Shown here one piece after another: positions 1 to 8,793 of a DNA stretch of 64,000 nucleotides; the stretch's first letter is position 1; the number at the start of each line of letters is the position of its first letter. The notes below the pieces were generated by a model. It saw only the letters and a list, made by a program, of their open reading frames with translations, did not search any database and was not told the origin of the DNA. Location of the stretch: positions 2,666,001-2,730,000 of the forward strand of contig NZ_JBEPSM010000001.1 of the NCBI RefSeq assembly GCF_040548815.1. Direction: 5' to 3'. The DNA comes from Kaistia defluvii (GTDB lineage Bacteria; Pseudomonadota; Alphaproteobacteria; Rhizobiales; Kaistiaceae). A program made the position numbers and the translations under genes.

Positions 1-301
1 CGGTCATGGTGGTGGCGGCCAGCACCGCGCCGAGGCTGACCAGCGCGCCGATGGCGAGGCTGATGCCGCCCGTCAGCATGAGGATAGCCTGCGCCATGGC
101 GACGAGGGCAAGCGGGAACCAGCTCTGGGTGAACTTGGCGAAGCCCGATCCGGTGAAGAGGCCGTGGAACAGGAAGCCATAGGCGACCATGAAGGCCAGC
201 ACGACGACGAACAGGCCGCGCACGCCGATATTGCGCTTGGCCTGGATCGCCCAATAGAGCGAGCCCGAACGGGCGTGCGGGGAGATGGATGCGTTGCTCA
301 T
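1..301 (-). CDS. Sugar ABC transporter permease, RbsC-like (partial)
   Basis: This is the N-terminal 100 codons of an inner-membrane permease; the rest lies beyond the left edge. After a short polar N-terminus the product has a hydrophobic run from about residue 27 (VRGLFVVVLAFMVAYG) and another from about 62 that ends in LTGGISLAIGALVSLGA, as in RbsC/XylH-type permeases of carbohydrate importers. The ATG overlaps the stop of the ATPase gene by four bases (ATGA), so the two are translationally coupled. With the ATPase and binding protein it makes a complete importer. The family is clear; the transported sugar is inferred only from context. Confidence 0.85.
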   Translation of the reverse strand, partial: MSNASISPHARSGSLYWAIQAKRNIGVRGLFVVVLAFMVAYGFLFHGLFTGSGFAKFTQSWFPLALVAMAQAILMLTGGISLAIGALVSLGAVLAATTMT

Positions 302-1806
302 GCCGCCGCCCTTTCCGGCTCGGCGCCCATGGCGGCGGCGACGATCGCCTCCTCGCTCAGTTCGCCCCGCTCAAGCAGCGTGACCACCCGCCCCTCGCGC
401 ACGACCGCGACGCGATCGCAGAGATGGACGAGCTCCGGCGTGTCGGAGCTGAGCAGCACGACCGCCTTGCCGGCGGCCGCGAAAGCGCGAAGCATGGCGT
501 AGATCTCCCGCTTGGTCTCGACATCGACGCCGCGCGTCGGGTCGTTCAGAAGCAGCACGGCGGGATCGAGCGGCATCCATTTCGCCAGCGCGACCTTCTG
601 CTGGTTGCCGCCCGAAAGCGCCTGCGCGGCGCGGCCGAGATCGCCCTTGATGGCGAATTGCAGCGCCAGGCCCATCGCCGTCTCGCGCTCGCGGGCGCGG
701 CTGCGCAATTTCAGCGCCGGCATGCGGGCGAAGGCGGGCAGCATCAGATTGGTCACGATCGGATGGATCAGGTGCAGGCCCTCGCGCTTGCGGTCGGCCG
801 GCACATAGGCGAGCCCGCGCGTATTGGCCTGGGGAACGTTGGCGGGAAGTCCCGACGCGTCGTTGATCACGGCTGAGGCCGCCTTGGCGGGAATGGCGCC
901 ATAGAGGCCGAGCAGCAGGTCTTCCTGTCCCTGCCCGACCAGGCCGCCAATGCCGACGACCTCGCCTGCGCGGACTTCGAGATCGACATCGCGCATGAGC
1001 CCGGCCGCAAACCGGTTGACGGAAACCGCGACGCGCTCGGTCCGCATGCTGTCCCAGCGCGGGAACAGGTCGCCGGGATCGCGTCCGACCATCAGCCGCA
1101 CCAGCCCGGCGGCATTGACGCCCTCGAGCGGGCGGTCCGCCGTGCAGGTGCCGTCCTTCAGCACGGTAACGTGCTGGCAAAGCTGCATCACCTCGTCCAG
1201 GCGGTGCGAGATATAGAGAATGGCGATGCCCTCGCTGCGCAGCTTTTCCAGGAGCGTGGTGAGGATGCGCGTTTCGGTGGCGGAGAGCGACGAGGTGGGC
1301 TCGTCGAGGATCAGCACGCGCGGCTTGCGATAGAGCGCCTTGGCGATCTCGACCATCTGGCGGCGGCCAAGCGACAATTCCCCGACCGGCGTCGCAAGCG
1401 GTTCGTTCAGGCCGACAAGGTCGCAGGCCGCCTTCGCCCCTGCCGCCAGTGCCGGGTAGTCCACCAGCCCGAAGCGGCGCGGATAAGCGCCGAGGCCGAT
1501 ATTTTCCGCGATCGACAGCGAATTGGTGAGGCTCAGTTCCTGTTGCACCACCGCGATGCCGGCGCGGCGCGCCTCCGGCGGGCTGTGGCGCGAGACGGCC
1601 TTGCCGTCGATCTCGATAGTCCCGCTGTCCGGACGCAGAGCGCCGGACAGCAGGTTGATCAGCGTGGACTTGCCCGCGCCATTCTCGCCGAGCAGCGCAT
1701 GGATGCGGCCCGGCTCGAGGGAGATGGACACCGAGCGCAGGACCGGGTTGCCGAAGAACGCCTTCGACACCCCGCGCGCGGCGAGGATGGGCACGGACGA
1801 TGCCAC
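298..1806 (-). CDS. Sugar ABC transporter ATPase with two nucleotide-binding domains (RbsA/MglA type)
   Basis: About 502 residues, the normal length for the duplicated ATPase of CUT2 carbohydrate importers. Domain 1 has Walker A GENGAGKS at 40-47, signature LSLGRRQMVEIAKA and Walker B LILDEPTSS. Domain 2 has the usual degenerate P-loop (GIGGLVGQGQ), signature LSGGNQQKV and LLLNDPTRG. The frame stays open further upstream, but that part would overlap the binding-protein gene. I chose the GTG at 1806, just after GGGAG; a GTG at 1794 is an alternative. It energises sugar uptake and lies between the binding protein and the permease in one operon. Confidence 0.9.
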   Translation of the reverse strand: MASSVPILAARGVSKAFFGNPVLRSVSISLEPGRIHALLGENGAGKSTLINLLSGALRPDSGTIEIDGKAVSRHSPPEARRAGIAVVQQELSLTNSLSIAENIGLGAYPRRFGLVDYPALAAGAKAACDLVGLNEPLATPVGELSLGRRQMVEIAKALYRKPRVLILDEPTSSLSATETRILTTLLEKLRSEGIAILYISHRLDEVMQLCQHVTVLKDGTCTADRPLEGVNAAGLVRLMVGRDPGDLFPRWDSMRTERVAVSVNRFAAGLMRDVDLEVRAGEVVGIGGLVGQGQEDLLLGLYGAIPAKAASAVINDASGLPANVPQANTRGLAYVPADRKREGLHLIHPIVTNLMLPAFARMPALKLRSRARERETAMGLALQFAIKGDLGRAAQALSGGNQQKVALAKWMPLDPAVLLLNDPTRGVDVETKREIYAMLRAFAAAGKAVVLLSSDTPELVHLCDRVAVVREGRVVTLLERGELSEEAIVAAAMGAEPERAAA

Positions 1807-1816
1807 GGCTCCCGCC

Positions 1817-2869
1817 CTACTTCTGGGCCAGAAGCTTGGCGAAGAGCTCGCGGTCATACGGCGAATAGATATAGCCGTCGGCCGGGAAGTCCTTGGCGCG
1901 GGCCAGGTACTCGTCGATGTTGGAGTTGTCGATGATCGGCAGCGGCACCTTGACGAAGGCCGGCACGTCCTTGCCTTCCAGCGCCTGCACGGCGGTATAG
2001 GCCGCAAAGGCACCCAGCCAGTTCGGCTGCATCGTCGCCCAGCTCTTCAGGCCCTTTTCCTTCCAGAGTTCCAGGAACTGGCGGGCATTCTCGCCGGTGA
2101 TCGGCACCTGCTCGCGGCCCTGCTTGTCGAGGGCCAGCACGGCGCCGGCCGAAAGCGCCCCGCCGAAGGAGAGGATGCCGTCGATTTCCGGATTGGCGAA
2201 CAGCAGGCTGGTCACCGCCTCCTGCGCCGGGGCAACGTTGTAGGCGGTATTGGTCTCGGCCAGGATCTGGATGCCCGGATTGGCCTTGAGCAGATCATTG
2301 CCGCCAGCGCGGCGATCGTCGCTGACCGAAACGCCGGCCGGGCCGTTCAGGATGATGATCTTGCCCTTGCCCCCCAGCGCATCGATCATGAACTTGGTGG
2401 CCTGCTCGCCCCACTGGTGCGAGTCCGTATTGACCTTGGCGGTCACGTCGTTGGTGTCGACCAGGCTGTCGAAGTTGATGATGGCGATGCCTTTGGCGCA
2501 GGCATCGGCCAGCACGCGGGCGGGCGCCGTCGACGAGCCGGCGATCAGGATGATGGCATCGACATTGGCGTCGATCATCGACTGGATCTGCTGGATCTGG
2601 ACATTGGAGTCGCCCTGCGCGTCAGTCACGACGAGCTTGTCGACCAGCCCTTCCTTCTTCAGCTGCTCGACTTCCGCTTCGATCGTGCCCTGGGTCTGCT
2701 TCATCCAGGTCGGCACGGAGTAGATGTTGGCCCAGCCGAGCGTATAGGGCGCCTTGCGGTCACCCTTGATGCAGTTGGCGGCGGCGTCGGCATGCGAGGC
2801 GCCCAGAACGTTCAGAAGGATACCGAGGCCGAGCACGCTTGCGGATGCAAAAAGCGAAGACTTCTTCAT
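1817..2869 (-). CDS. Sugar-binding periplasmic protein of the ABC importer
   Basis: A 350-residue product of the periplasmic-binding-protein-like (RbsB/LacI-fold) type. The first 29 residues form a signal peptide (MKKSS, hydrophobic core, ASHADAAA cleavage region). The mature part shows the family pattern: Q-rich region near IQQIQSMIDANVDAIIL, then INFDSLVDTND, then ILNGPAGVSVSDDR. AGGGGAA lies ahead of the ATG. It is the first gene of the three-gene importer operon and diverges from the IclR gene across a region with a long inverted repeat. The ligand cannot be read from the sequence; a pentose or ketose fits the neighbouring epimerase. Confidence 0.88.
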   Translation of the reverse strand: MKKSSLFASASVLGLGILLNVLGASHADAAANCIKGDRKAPYTLGWANIYSVPTWMKQTQGTIEAEVEQLKKEGLVDKLVVTDAQGDSNVQIQQIQSMIDANVDAIILIAGSSTAPARVLADACAKGIAIINFDSLVDTNDVTAKVNTDSHQWGEQATKFMIDALGGKGKIIILNGPAGVSVSDDRRAGGNDLLKANPGIQILAETNTAYNVAPAQEAVTSLLFANPEIDGILSFGGALSAGAVLALDKQGREQVPITGENARQFLELWKEKGLKSWATMQPNWLGAFAAYTAVQALEGKDVPAFVKVPLPIIDNSNIDEYLARAKDFPADGYIYSPYDRELFAKLLAQK

Positions 2870-2986
2870 GTTGTTCCCCTGGAAGGTTGTGCCTCGACGC
2901 GCAGGGAAACGACAATGCAGAATCGCGCAGCCGCCATGACGCGGCCTGTCTGCCAATCGCCGTGAACTCTCCGCCCGGGCCCCCAT

Positions 2987-3030
2987 TTTTGTCCGATATA
3001 CTAGACAGTGCGTCTGTATATCGGACAAAA
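2987..3030. promoter_or_regulatory. 15-bp perfect inverted repeat between importer and IclR genes
   Basis: TTTTGTCCGATATAC at 2987-3001 is repeated in perfect inverse at 3016-3030 with a 14-base spacer. It lies in the divergent region between the binding-protein gene (start 2869) and the IclR-family gene (start 3107). The symmetry, AT-rich core and position suggest an operator for the adjacent IclR regulator serving both promoters. The arms contain TTGTCC and TATA-like words on each strand, so overlap with -35/-10 elements is plausible. The binding factor is inferred. Confidence 0.6.
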
Positions 3031-3106
3031 GTGAGGCTAATCTGAGCCACGATATCTTTCAAGGGCCTTCGCCCGCCCGCCATCCAAGCAACGAACCAGG
3101 CATCTC

Positions 3107-3907
3107 ATGACGGAAACCGAGACCCTAGAAAGAAGCCGGCCCGAGACAGCAACGGCAACCGGGGGCGAGCGCAAGCGCGGCATTGACCGCGTCATCATCC
3201 TGCTGGAGGCGCTGCTGCGTCAGCGGGCGCCGATGCGCGTCGGCGACATCGCCCGGCGGATCGGCGCGCCGCGCTCGACGACCTACGAGATCGTCAATCG
3301 CCTGCTCGAAGCCGACATGCTGGAGACGGTGGGAACCGACGGGCATGTCTATTTCGGCCGCGCCATGCACCTGTTCGGCTGGGCCTACAGCCACCACAAC
3401 GCGCATTATCCGCGCATCATCGAGACGCTCGACCGGCTGGCCGCCGAAACCGGCGAGACGGTGCAGCTCTGCAGCCTGCGCGGCAACAAATATGTCGTGC
3501 TCGATTGCCGCGATTCCGCCGGGCCGTTCCGCATTTCCAGCCAGGTCGGCGTCGAGGTGCCGATCCCCTGGACGGCTTCGGGTCGGCTGCTTCTCAGCCA
3601 CATGGACGAGGACGCGGTCCGCGCCTTCATCCCGCCAGAGGATTACCGGCTGCCGGATGGACGGTGGCTGCCGCAGGAAGAATTCCTGGAAGCCATCGCG
3701 CTGGCGCGCCAGCAGGGCTACAGCGAGAGCGCGGCGCTGGCCGACCGTTTCACCTGGTGCCTGGCGGCGCCGATCCTTGACGGACGCGGCGCCATGACCC
3801 TGACGCTCTGCTTCGTGCTGCCGATCGATACGCCGGAGGCCCGCCGCATCGAACTGCTGGCCCTGCTGCGCGAACGCGCCGCCAGCCTCGGCCTCGTCGG
3901 CGAATAG
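3107..3907 (+). CDS. IclR-family transcriptional regulator
   Basis: 266 residues. A winged helix lies at about 25-85, with the recognition stretch VGDIARRIGAPRSTTYEIV and LLEADMLE as in IclR proteins. The C-terminal effector domain follows from about 100 (ETVQLCSLRGNKYVVLD, then WTASGRLLLSHM). It diverges from the sugar importer and most likely controls it and itself through the 2987-3030 inverted repeat. The N-terminal 20 residues are polar and poorly structured. The effector sugar is not predictable. Confidence 0.9.
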   Translation: MTETETLERSRPETATATGGERKRGIDRVIILLEALLRQRAPMRVGDIARRIGAPRSTTYEIVNRLLEADMLETVGTDGHVYFGRAMHLFGWAYSHHNAHYPRIIETLDRLAAETGETVQLCSLRGNKYVVLDCRDSAGPFRISSQVGVEVPIPWTASGRLLLSHMDEDAVRAFIPPEDYRLPDGRWLPQEEFLEAIALARQQGYSESAALADRFTWCLAAPILDGRGAMTLTLCFVLPIDTPEARRIELLALLRERAASLGLVGE

Positions 3908-3973
3908 TAGCGGCTCCCCCAGGAGATCTCGTCCCTCAGTGGATGAGTGTTGCGGCAAGCACGGCGTCGGCCT

Positions 3974-3996
3974 AAAACGGTTTTGTAAATCGTTTT
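3974..3996 (+). promoter_or_regulatory. Candidate LacI-type operator upstream of the LacI gene
   Basis: AAAACGGTTT at 3974-3983 and AAATCGTTTT at 3987-3996 form an inverted repeat with 9 of 10 positions matching and a TGT spacer. It sits about 50 bases before the LacI-family start. The AAACG/CGTTT half-sites are typical of LacI/GalR operators, although the spacer differs from the usual central CG. Autoregulation by the downstream protein is the simplest reading. Confidence 0.5.
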
Positions 3997-4044
3997 TTTC
4001 GGGACAAGCCGCGGGCTTCGTTCCGGCCGAGAGGTCGCCGTCCC

Positions 4045-5082
4045 ATGTCGGACAAGCCGATTTCCATACGCGACGTCGCCGAGCGGGCGGGCGTGTCGCC
4101 CGGCACCGTCTCGAATGTCATGAACGGCAGCAAGCCGGTCAATCCGGCGCTCGCGGAGCGGGTCCGCCAGGCGGCGCGCGAACTGGGCTACCAGGCCGAC
4201 CGGGCGGCGGCGCTGCTGCGCACCGGCAAGGCGCGGATCATCGCCGTACTGGTCCCCGATCTCGACAACCCCTTCTTCACCTCGGTGGTTTCCGCGGTCG
4301 AAACCTCGCTGCGCGACCAGGGCTACGAACTCATCGTCGCCAGTTCCAATGGCGACGAGGCGACCGAGCATTCGCGCCTCGCCGCCATGCTGGCCTGGCG
4401 CCCGGCGGGACTGGTCGTCATCCCCTGCTCCGACGACTTTTCTGCCCGCGCTCGGATCGAGCAGGCCGGCGTGCCCTATGTCATCGCCGATCGCATCACC
4501 CGCGAGCCCACCGCCGACACCGTATCGGTCGACAATGAGGACGCCGGCACCATCGGCGCGCGGCATCTGCTCGACCTTGGCCATCGCAACATCCTGGTCG
4601 CCGCCTCCGTGCTCACGCTTGGCAACATCCGCGAGCGCTGCGCCGGCATTGGCGCGACGCTGGCGCGCGCGGGCCTGCCGCCGCCCGTCGTTCTCGAGGC
4701 GGGCGGCCATTTCGAACTGGCCGCCACCCGTCTCTCGCAATGGCTCGATGCCAACCGCTGGCCGACGGCCATTCTGGCGCTGACCAATTTCACCACGCTC
4801 GGCGCGCTCGCGGCACTGGCGGAACGGCAGATCGGCATTCCGCGACCGATCTCGCTGATCGGCTTCGACGACTATGCCTGGATGCGGGCGCGCGCCACGC
4901 CGCTGACCGCGATCCGCCAGCCGGTAACGGAAATCGGCGAGGCGATCTGGGCGCGGCTCAAGGCACGGATCGATGGCGATGTTTCGCCGCCGGCGCATAT
5001 CCAGCTGAAATGCAGCCTGGAGATCCGCGCCTCGACGGCCGCGCCTTCGGTAGAAGACGGAATTTCAACAGGGGCCGCTTGA
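4045..5082 (+). CDS. LacI/GalR-family transcriptional regulator
   Basis: 345 residues. The N-terminal helix-turn-helix is clear (SIRDVAERAGVSPGTVSNVM at about 6-25), followed by the hinge (ELGYQADRAAALLRTGK) and a periplasmic-binding-like effector domain (LVPDLDNPFFTSVV, then LLDLGHRNILVA, then SLIGFDDYAWM). It is followed at 28 bases by the epimerase gene on the same strand and probably governs it, the sugar importer or both. A LacI-type inverted repeat precedes it. Confidence 0.92.
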   Translation: MSDKPISIRDVAERAGVSPGTVSNVMNGSKPVNPALAERVRQAARELGYQADRAAALLRTGKARIIAVLVPDLDNPFFTSVVSAVETSLRDQGYELIVASSNGDEATEHSRLAAMLAWRPAGLVVIPCSDDFSARARIEQAGVPYVIADRITREPTADTVSVDNEDAGTIGARHLLDLGHRNILVAASVLTLGNIRERCAGIGATLARAGLPPPVVLEAGGHFELAATRLSQWLDANRWPTAILALTNFTTLGALAALAERQIGIPRPISLIGFDDYAWMRARATPLTAIRQPVTEIGEAIWARLKARIDGDVSPPAHIQLKCSLEIRASTAAPSVEDGISTGAA

Positions 5083-5109
5083 GCTCCGAGACACGAGGGA
5101 GGAACCACC

Positions 5110-6003
5110 ATGAAGAACAAGCTGGGCGTCCACGCACAGGTCTGGGTCGGCGGCTGGAGCCATGAGGAAGCGGCCCGCGCGATCGCGAGCACGGCATCGC
5201 TGGGCTACGATTATATCGAAGCGCCGGCGCTCGATCCGTCGCTCATCGACATCGACTTCACCCGCAAGGAGCTGGAGAAGGCCGGGCTCGGCATCACCAC
5301 CTCGCTAGGCCTCGATGACAGCTGCGATATCTCGGCCGGCGACCCCGGCAAGAAGGCGCGCGGCGAGGCGCATCTGATGCAGGTCGTGAAGACCACGCGC
5401 GACCTCGGCGGCACCCACATCACGGGCATCCTCTATTCCGGCTTCCAGAAATATTTCACCGCCGCTACCAAGGAGGGCGTCGCCGGCGCTGTCGAAGTTC
5501 TGCAGCGCGTCGCGGAGGAAGCTGCCAAGAGCAACATCACGCTCGGCCTCGAAGTGGTGAACCGCTACGAGACCAACGTCATCAACACCGCCGCCCAGGG
5601 CGTCGAGCTCTGCAAGCGCGTCGGCATGGCCAACGTCAAGGTTCACCTCGATTGCTATCACATGAACATCGAGGAAGCCGACGCCGAGCAGGCGATCATC
5701 GATACCGGCGACTATCTCGGCTATTTCCACACCGGCGAGTCGCATCGCGGCTATCTCGGCACCGGCTCGATCGACTTCGTGAAGATCTTCCGCGGGCTGG
5801 TGAAGGCCAACTATCAAGGCCCGATCTGCTTTGAATCCTTCTCCTCCGCCGTCGCCGGCGAGCCGCTGACCGGCATTCTCGGCATCTGGCGCAATCTCTG
5901 GACCGACTCCACCGATCTCTGCCGCCACGCGATGGAGTTCACCCAGGCCCAGATGCACGCCGCCAAGCAGGCCCAGGCGATTGGGGGCAGCGTCGACTGG
6001 TAA
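5110..6003 (+). CDS. Ketose 3-epimerase (D-tagatose/D-allulose 3-epimerase family)
   Basis: 297 residues, the usual length. It folds as an AP-endonuclease-2-type TIM barrel and should interconvert ketohexoses or ketopentoses at C3 in the cytoplasm. The four metal ligands of the family are visible: E148 (LGLEVVNRYE), D181 (VHLDCYH), H207 (YFHTGESHRG) and E242 (ICFESFS), with R213 after the histidine. GAGGGAGGA precedes the ATG at ideal spacing. With the adjacent ABC importer it suggests a rare-sugar catabolic module. Substrate preference cannot be set from these motifs; related L-ribulose 3-epimerases look alike. Confidence 0.88.
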   Translation: MKNKLGVHAQVWVGGWSHEEAARAIASTASLGYDYIEAPALDPSLIDIDFTRKELEKAGLGITTSLGLDDSCDISAGDPGKKARGEAHLMQVVKTTRDLGGTHITGILYSGFQKYFTAATKEGVAGAVEVLQRVAEEAAKSNITLGLEVVNRYETNVINTAAQGVELCKRVGMANVKVHLDCYHMNIEEADAEQAIIDTGDYLGYFHTGESHRGYLGTGSIDFVKIFRGLVKANYQGPICFESFSSAVAGEPLTGILGIWRNLWTDSTDLCRHAMEFTQAQMHAAKQAQAIGGSVDW

Positions 6004-6606
6004 TCCAAGGAAGCCGGTGCGAGACGGGCACTCCCGCCGCACCGGCTCACTCATCGCGAGACGGGCGTCTCCGCCTTCGCCGGCACGCTCGAAACCCATA
6101 AGTTCCCCAGCGTAATGCAAGCTTAAATCTCTATCCCTGAAGGGATACGCGATTCTTAACATCGCCATAGCAAGCGAACGCAGCTGATGCTCGCCCACAA
6201 TACGCTAGCCGCAACCGATCCGGCGATTCGAAAACCTCTTGACTCCAGTATCCGAACCACTAGCGTAGAATTATTACGGATTTTTAAATATCCGCTCGAT
6301 GCCTGCGAAATGCAGACGGGTTATTGGCTGGCACGCGCCGGATTCCTAGCATTCCCAGCCCCTTGAGGGGCAGACGCCAGAGACGTAAGCGTTTCCGGCT
6401 TGCAATGCATGTGCTTTCAGGGGGCCCTCATCTTCCGAAATGCCCTTTCTGTCGTTCGATGGCCTCATGTCATCGGCCGGCGGAGGTGAGTTTATTGTAG
6501 ACCATGAACTGGATCTTGCGAGAATGCCGCGGGGGTATCGCATGAAGATCTCTATCGAAGCCGGCTGCCCGGCTGGATCGTCTCATCGTGAACAAGCGGG
6601 TTCAAC
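6004..6606. other. 603-bp intergenic region with three dyads ahead of the exopolysaccharide genes
   Basis: I find no convincing gene here. A 9-bp stem with a 16-base loop at 6013-6046 just after the epimerase stop may end that transcript, though no T-tract follows. A perfect dyad TATCCCT-GA-AGGGATA lies at 6132-6147. A second AT-rich dyad CGGAT...ATCCG lies at 6277-6294. The part from 6100 to 6300 is markedly AT-richer than its surroundings, as expected of a regulated promoter for the epimerase and sugar transferase genes that follow. Confidence 0.4.
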
Positions 6607-7614
6607 ATGACGGCGCGGGGCGCGATCCTGGTAACGGGCGGCGCCGGCTATATCGGCAGCCATACCTGCAAGCAACTGGCCATGGCCGGCTACCTGCCCG
6701 TTGCTTTCGACAATCTCGCCCGCGGCCATCGCAGCGCCGTGCGCTGGGGCCCCTTGGTCGAGGGCGACATTCGCGATGTAGCGGCTCTGGAAGGCGCCAT
6801 CCGGCGCTACAGGCCCGACGCCATCTGCCATATCGCCGCCCTCGCCTATGTCGGCGAGTCCGTCGCCGATCCGGCGGCCTATTATTCCAACAACGTCCTG
6901 GGCACGCTTTCCGTCCTCGACGCCGCGCGCAGGACCGGCATCGATCGGCTGGTCTTTTCCAGCAGTTGCGCGACCTATGGCGAGCCGGACGTCCTGCCCG
7001 TGCCGGAAGGTGCCGAGCAACGGCCGATCAGCCCGTATGGACGATCGAAGCTGATGGGCGAGCAGATCATCCGGGACTATGCCCACGCCTATGACAGCCG
7101 CTACGTGATCCTGCGCTATTTCAATGCCTGCGGCTGCGACCCCGCGGGCGAGATCGGCGAGTGGCACTCGCACGAGACGCATCTTGTACCGCGGGTATTG
7201 ATGGCTGCCCATGGCATCCTGGCCTCGATCGAGATCTATGGCGACGATCACGCGACGCCGGACGGCACCTGTGTGCGCGACTATATCCATGTCACCGATC
7301 TGGCCCGCGCCCATGGCCTGGCGCTTGAGCATCTAGCGCGGGGTGGCGAGAACCTCGCGCTCAATCTCGGGACCGGGCAAGGCCTCTCCGTGCAGCAGAT
7401 CCTCGATGCCGCCGCGCGCCAGACCGGCAATCCCGTGCCGAGCACCATCCAGCCCCGACGGCAAGGCGACCCACCGATCCTTTATGCCGACCCGAGCCTG
7501 GCGCGCCGCACGCTCGGCTTCACGACGCAGCATTCCGACATCGACACGATCCTCGGCACGGCCCTGGCCGAACTGGCCTCGCGCCAGCCGAAATCAATCG
7601 TCCAAGCGACTTAA
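6607..7614 (+). CDS. galE: UDP-glucose 4-epimerase
   Basis: 335 residues, an extended short-chain dehydrogenase. The NAD motif GGAGYIG is at 11-17, the serine motif SSSCATYG at about 118-125, and the catalytic pair is Y144 and K148 in YGRSK. RYFNACG and DGTCVRDYIHV are diagnostic of GalE. It interconverts UDP-glucose and UDP-galactose. The next gene encodes an ExoY-like sugar-1-phosphate transferase, so the UDP-galactose probably feeds exopolysaccharide. A second galE homologue lies at 30163-31155; this copy appears dedicated to the polysaccharide locus. Confidence 0.93.
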   Translation: MTARGAILVTGGAGYIGSHTCKQLAMAGYLPVAFDNLARGHRSAVRWGPLVEGDIRDVAALEGAIRRYRPDAICHIAALAYVGESVADPAAYYSNNVLGTLSVLDAARRTGIDRLVFSSSCATYGEPDVLPVPEGAEQRPISPYGRSKLMGEQIIRDYAHAYDSRYVILRYFNACGCDPAGEIGEWHSHETHLVPRVLMAAHGILASIEIYGDDHATPDGTCVRDYIHVTDLARAHGLALEHLARGGENLALNLGTGQGLSVQQILDAAARQTGNPVPSTIQPRRQGDPPILYADPSLARRTLGFTTQHSDIDTILGTALAELASRQPKSIVQAT

Positions 7615-7706
7615 TTCGAAGTCTCGACCCCATCCGCCGGCTTCGGCGCTGTGAATACGGCACAGAAGGCGGCCCGGCCTTTGAACCCAGTTTGCGTAGG
7701 TGAGCG

Positions 7707-8423
7707 ATGGACCCGAAATTCGAAATCGCCTCGGCCAGATCCCTGGAAAATGCGGCCATCCCGGCCTCCGCGCCGGAGCGACGGCGCAGAGGAGTCGACG
7801 CCCGCGAATATCCCTTCAAGCGCGGCTTCGACATAGTGCTGGCGGCAGCGATGCTTCTCTTGCTACTGCCGGTCGCCATTCTGATCGCGGGCTTGATCGG
7901 CCTTGGCGGCCAGCCGATCTTCTTTCGCTCGCACCGCATCGGACGCGGCGGACGCCGCTTCGCCATGTACAAGTTTCGCACGATGGAGCCCGATGCCGAG
8001 CGCAGGCTGGAGACCTATCTGGCCAACAATCCCCAGGCCCGGATCGACTACGAGTCCCGCTACAAGCTGAAAGGAGACCCTCGCGTCACGCTTCTGGGCC
8101 GCTTCCTGCGCCAGTTCAGCCTCGATGAACTGCCCCAGTTGATCAATGTCCTGAAAGGCGAGATGAGTCTGGTCGGACCGCGCCCCCGGCTGCTGCGCGA
8201 AATCGCCGACGCTGAGCGCTACAATACGCGCCATTTCGAGGCCTATTATCTCTGCCGCCCCGGCATGACGGGCCTATGGCAGGTTTCCGGCCGCTCCGAC
8301 ACCGATTACCACACCCGCATCCGCCTCGACGCAATCTATGTCCGGCAGATGAGCCTCCTGCAGGACCTAGCCATCCTAGCCCAGACCATTCCAGTGGTCC
8401 TGCTGGGCCGCGGCGAATACTGA
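7707..8423 (+). CDS. Undecaprenyl-phosphate sugar-1-phosphate transferase (ExoY/WcaJ-like)
   Basis: 238 residues of the bacterial sugar transferase family. One hydrophobic segment (about 38-60) follows a polar N-terminus. The cytoplasmic catalytic part carries [44 protein letters not shown] and [14 protein letters not shown], all hallmark motifs. It loads the first sugar phosphate onto the lipid carrier for exopolysaccharide assembly. The short length matches ExoY-type enzymes that lack extra N-terminal membrane helices. Adjacent galE favours galactose-1-phosphate as substrate, by inference. Confidence 0.9.
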   Translation: MDPKFEIASARSLENAAIPASAPERRRRGVDAREYPFKRGFDIVLAAAMLLLLLPVAILIAGLIGLGGQPIFFRSHRIGRGGRRFAMYKFRTMEPDAERRLETYLANNPQARIDYESRYKLKGDPRVTLLGRFLRQFSLDELPQLINVLKGEMSLVGPRPRLLREIADAERYNTRHFEAYYLCRPGMTGLWQVSGRSDTDYHTRIRLDAIYVRQMSLLQDLAILAQTIPVVLLGRGEY

Positions 8424-8473
8424 AGAAGCCTTCGCCGCGGCGCGCTCGGCTAGCGCCTGCGCAACGCCGCGCG

Positions 8474-8791
8474 CTAAGGCGTCGAGACCTTCAGGCCGAC
8501 AAGGCCGAGGATGATCAAGGCGACGCTGGCGATGCGGAACAGCGTCGCCGCCTCGCCCAGAACGAAAACGCCGACGCAGAACGCGCCGACAGCGCCGATG
8601 CCCGTCCAGATCGCATAGGCGGTGCCGAGCGGCAGCGACTTCATCGCGACCGAGAGCAGCCCGAAGCTGATGATCATGGTGACGATGGTGATGATCGTCG
8701 GGGTGAGTTTCGTGAAGCCGTCCGAGTGCTTCATCGTCGAAGCCCAGACCACCTCGAACACGCCGGCAAGCAGAAGATAAACCCAGGCCAT
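8474..8791 (-). CDS. gdx: SMR-family guanidinium exporter (SugE/Gdx)
   Basis: 105 residues with four membrane helices, the SMR size. The N-terminus MAWVYLLLAGVFEVVWA carries the essential membrane glutamate at position 13, and KSLPLGTAYAIWTGIGAVG matches the SugE/Gdx subgroup rather than EmrE. Starting at the ATG at 8791 fits the family and a GGAGGG ribosome site; an upstream in-frame GTG at 8803 lies before that site. Gdx proteins export guanidinium in exchange for protons. The two-hairpin guanidine-II element directly upstream supports this role strongly. Confidence 0.92.
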   Translation of the reverse strand: MAWVYLLLAGVFEVVWASTMKHSDGFTKLTPTIITIVTMIISFGLLSVAMKSLPLGTAYAIWTGIGAVGAFCVGVFVLGEAATLFRIASVALIILGLVGLKVSTP

Positions 8792-8793
8792 CA

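Noticed and set aside
1523..2965. 480-codon plus-strand frame over the sugar importer genes
   Set aside because: It is antisense to the well-supported binding protein and ATPase genes and has a low-complexity composition.
6346..6543. 65-codon minus-strand frame in the intergenic region before galE
   Set aside because: No ribosome site, no recognisable features, in a region that looks like a promoter.
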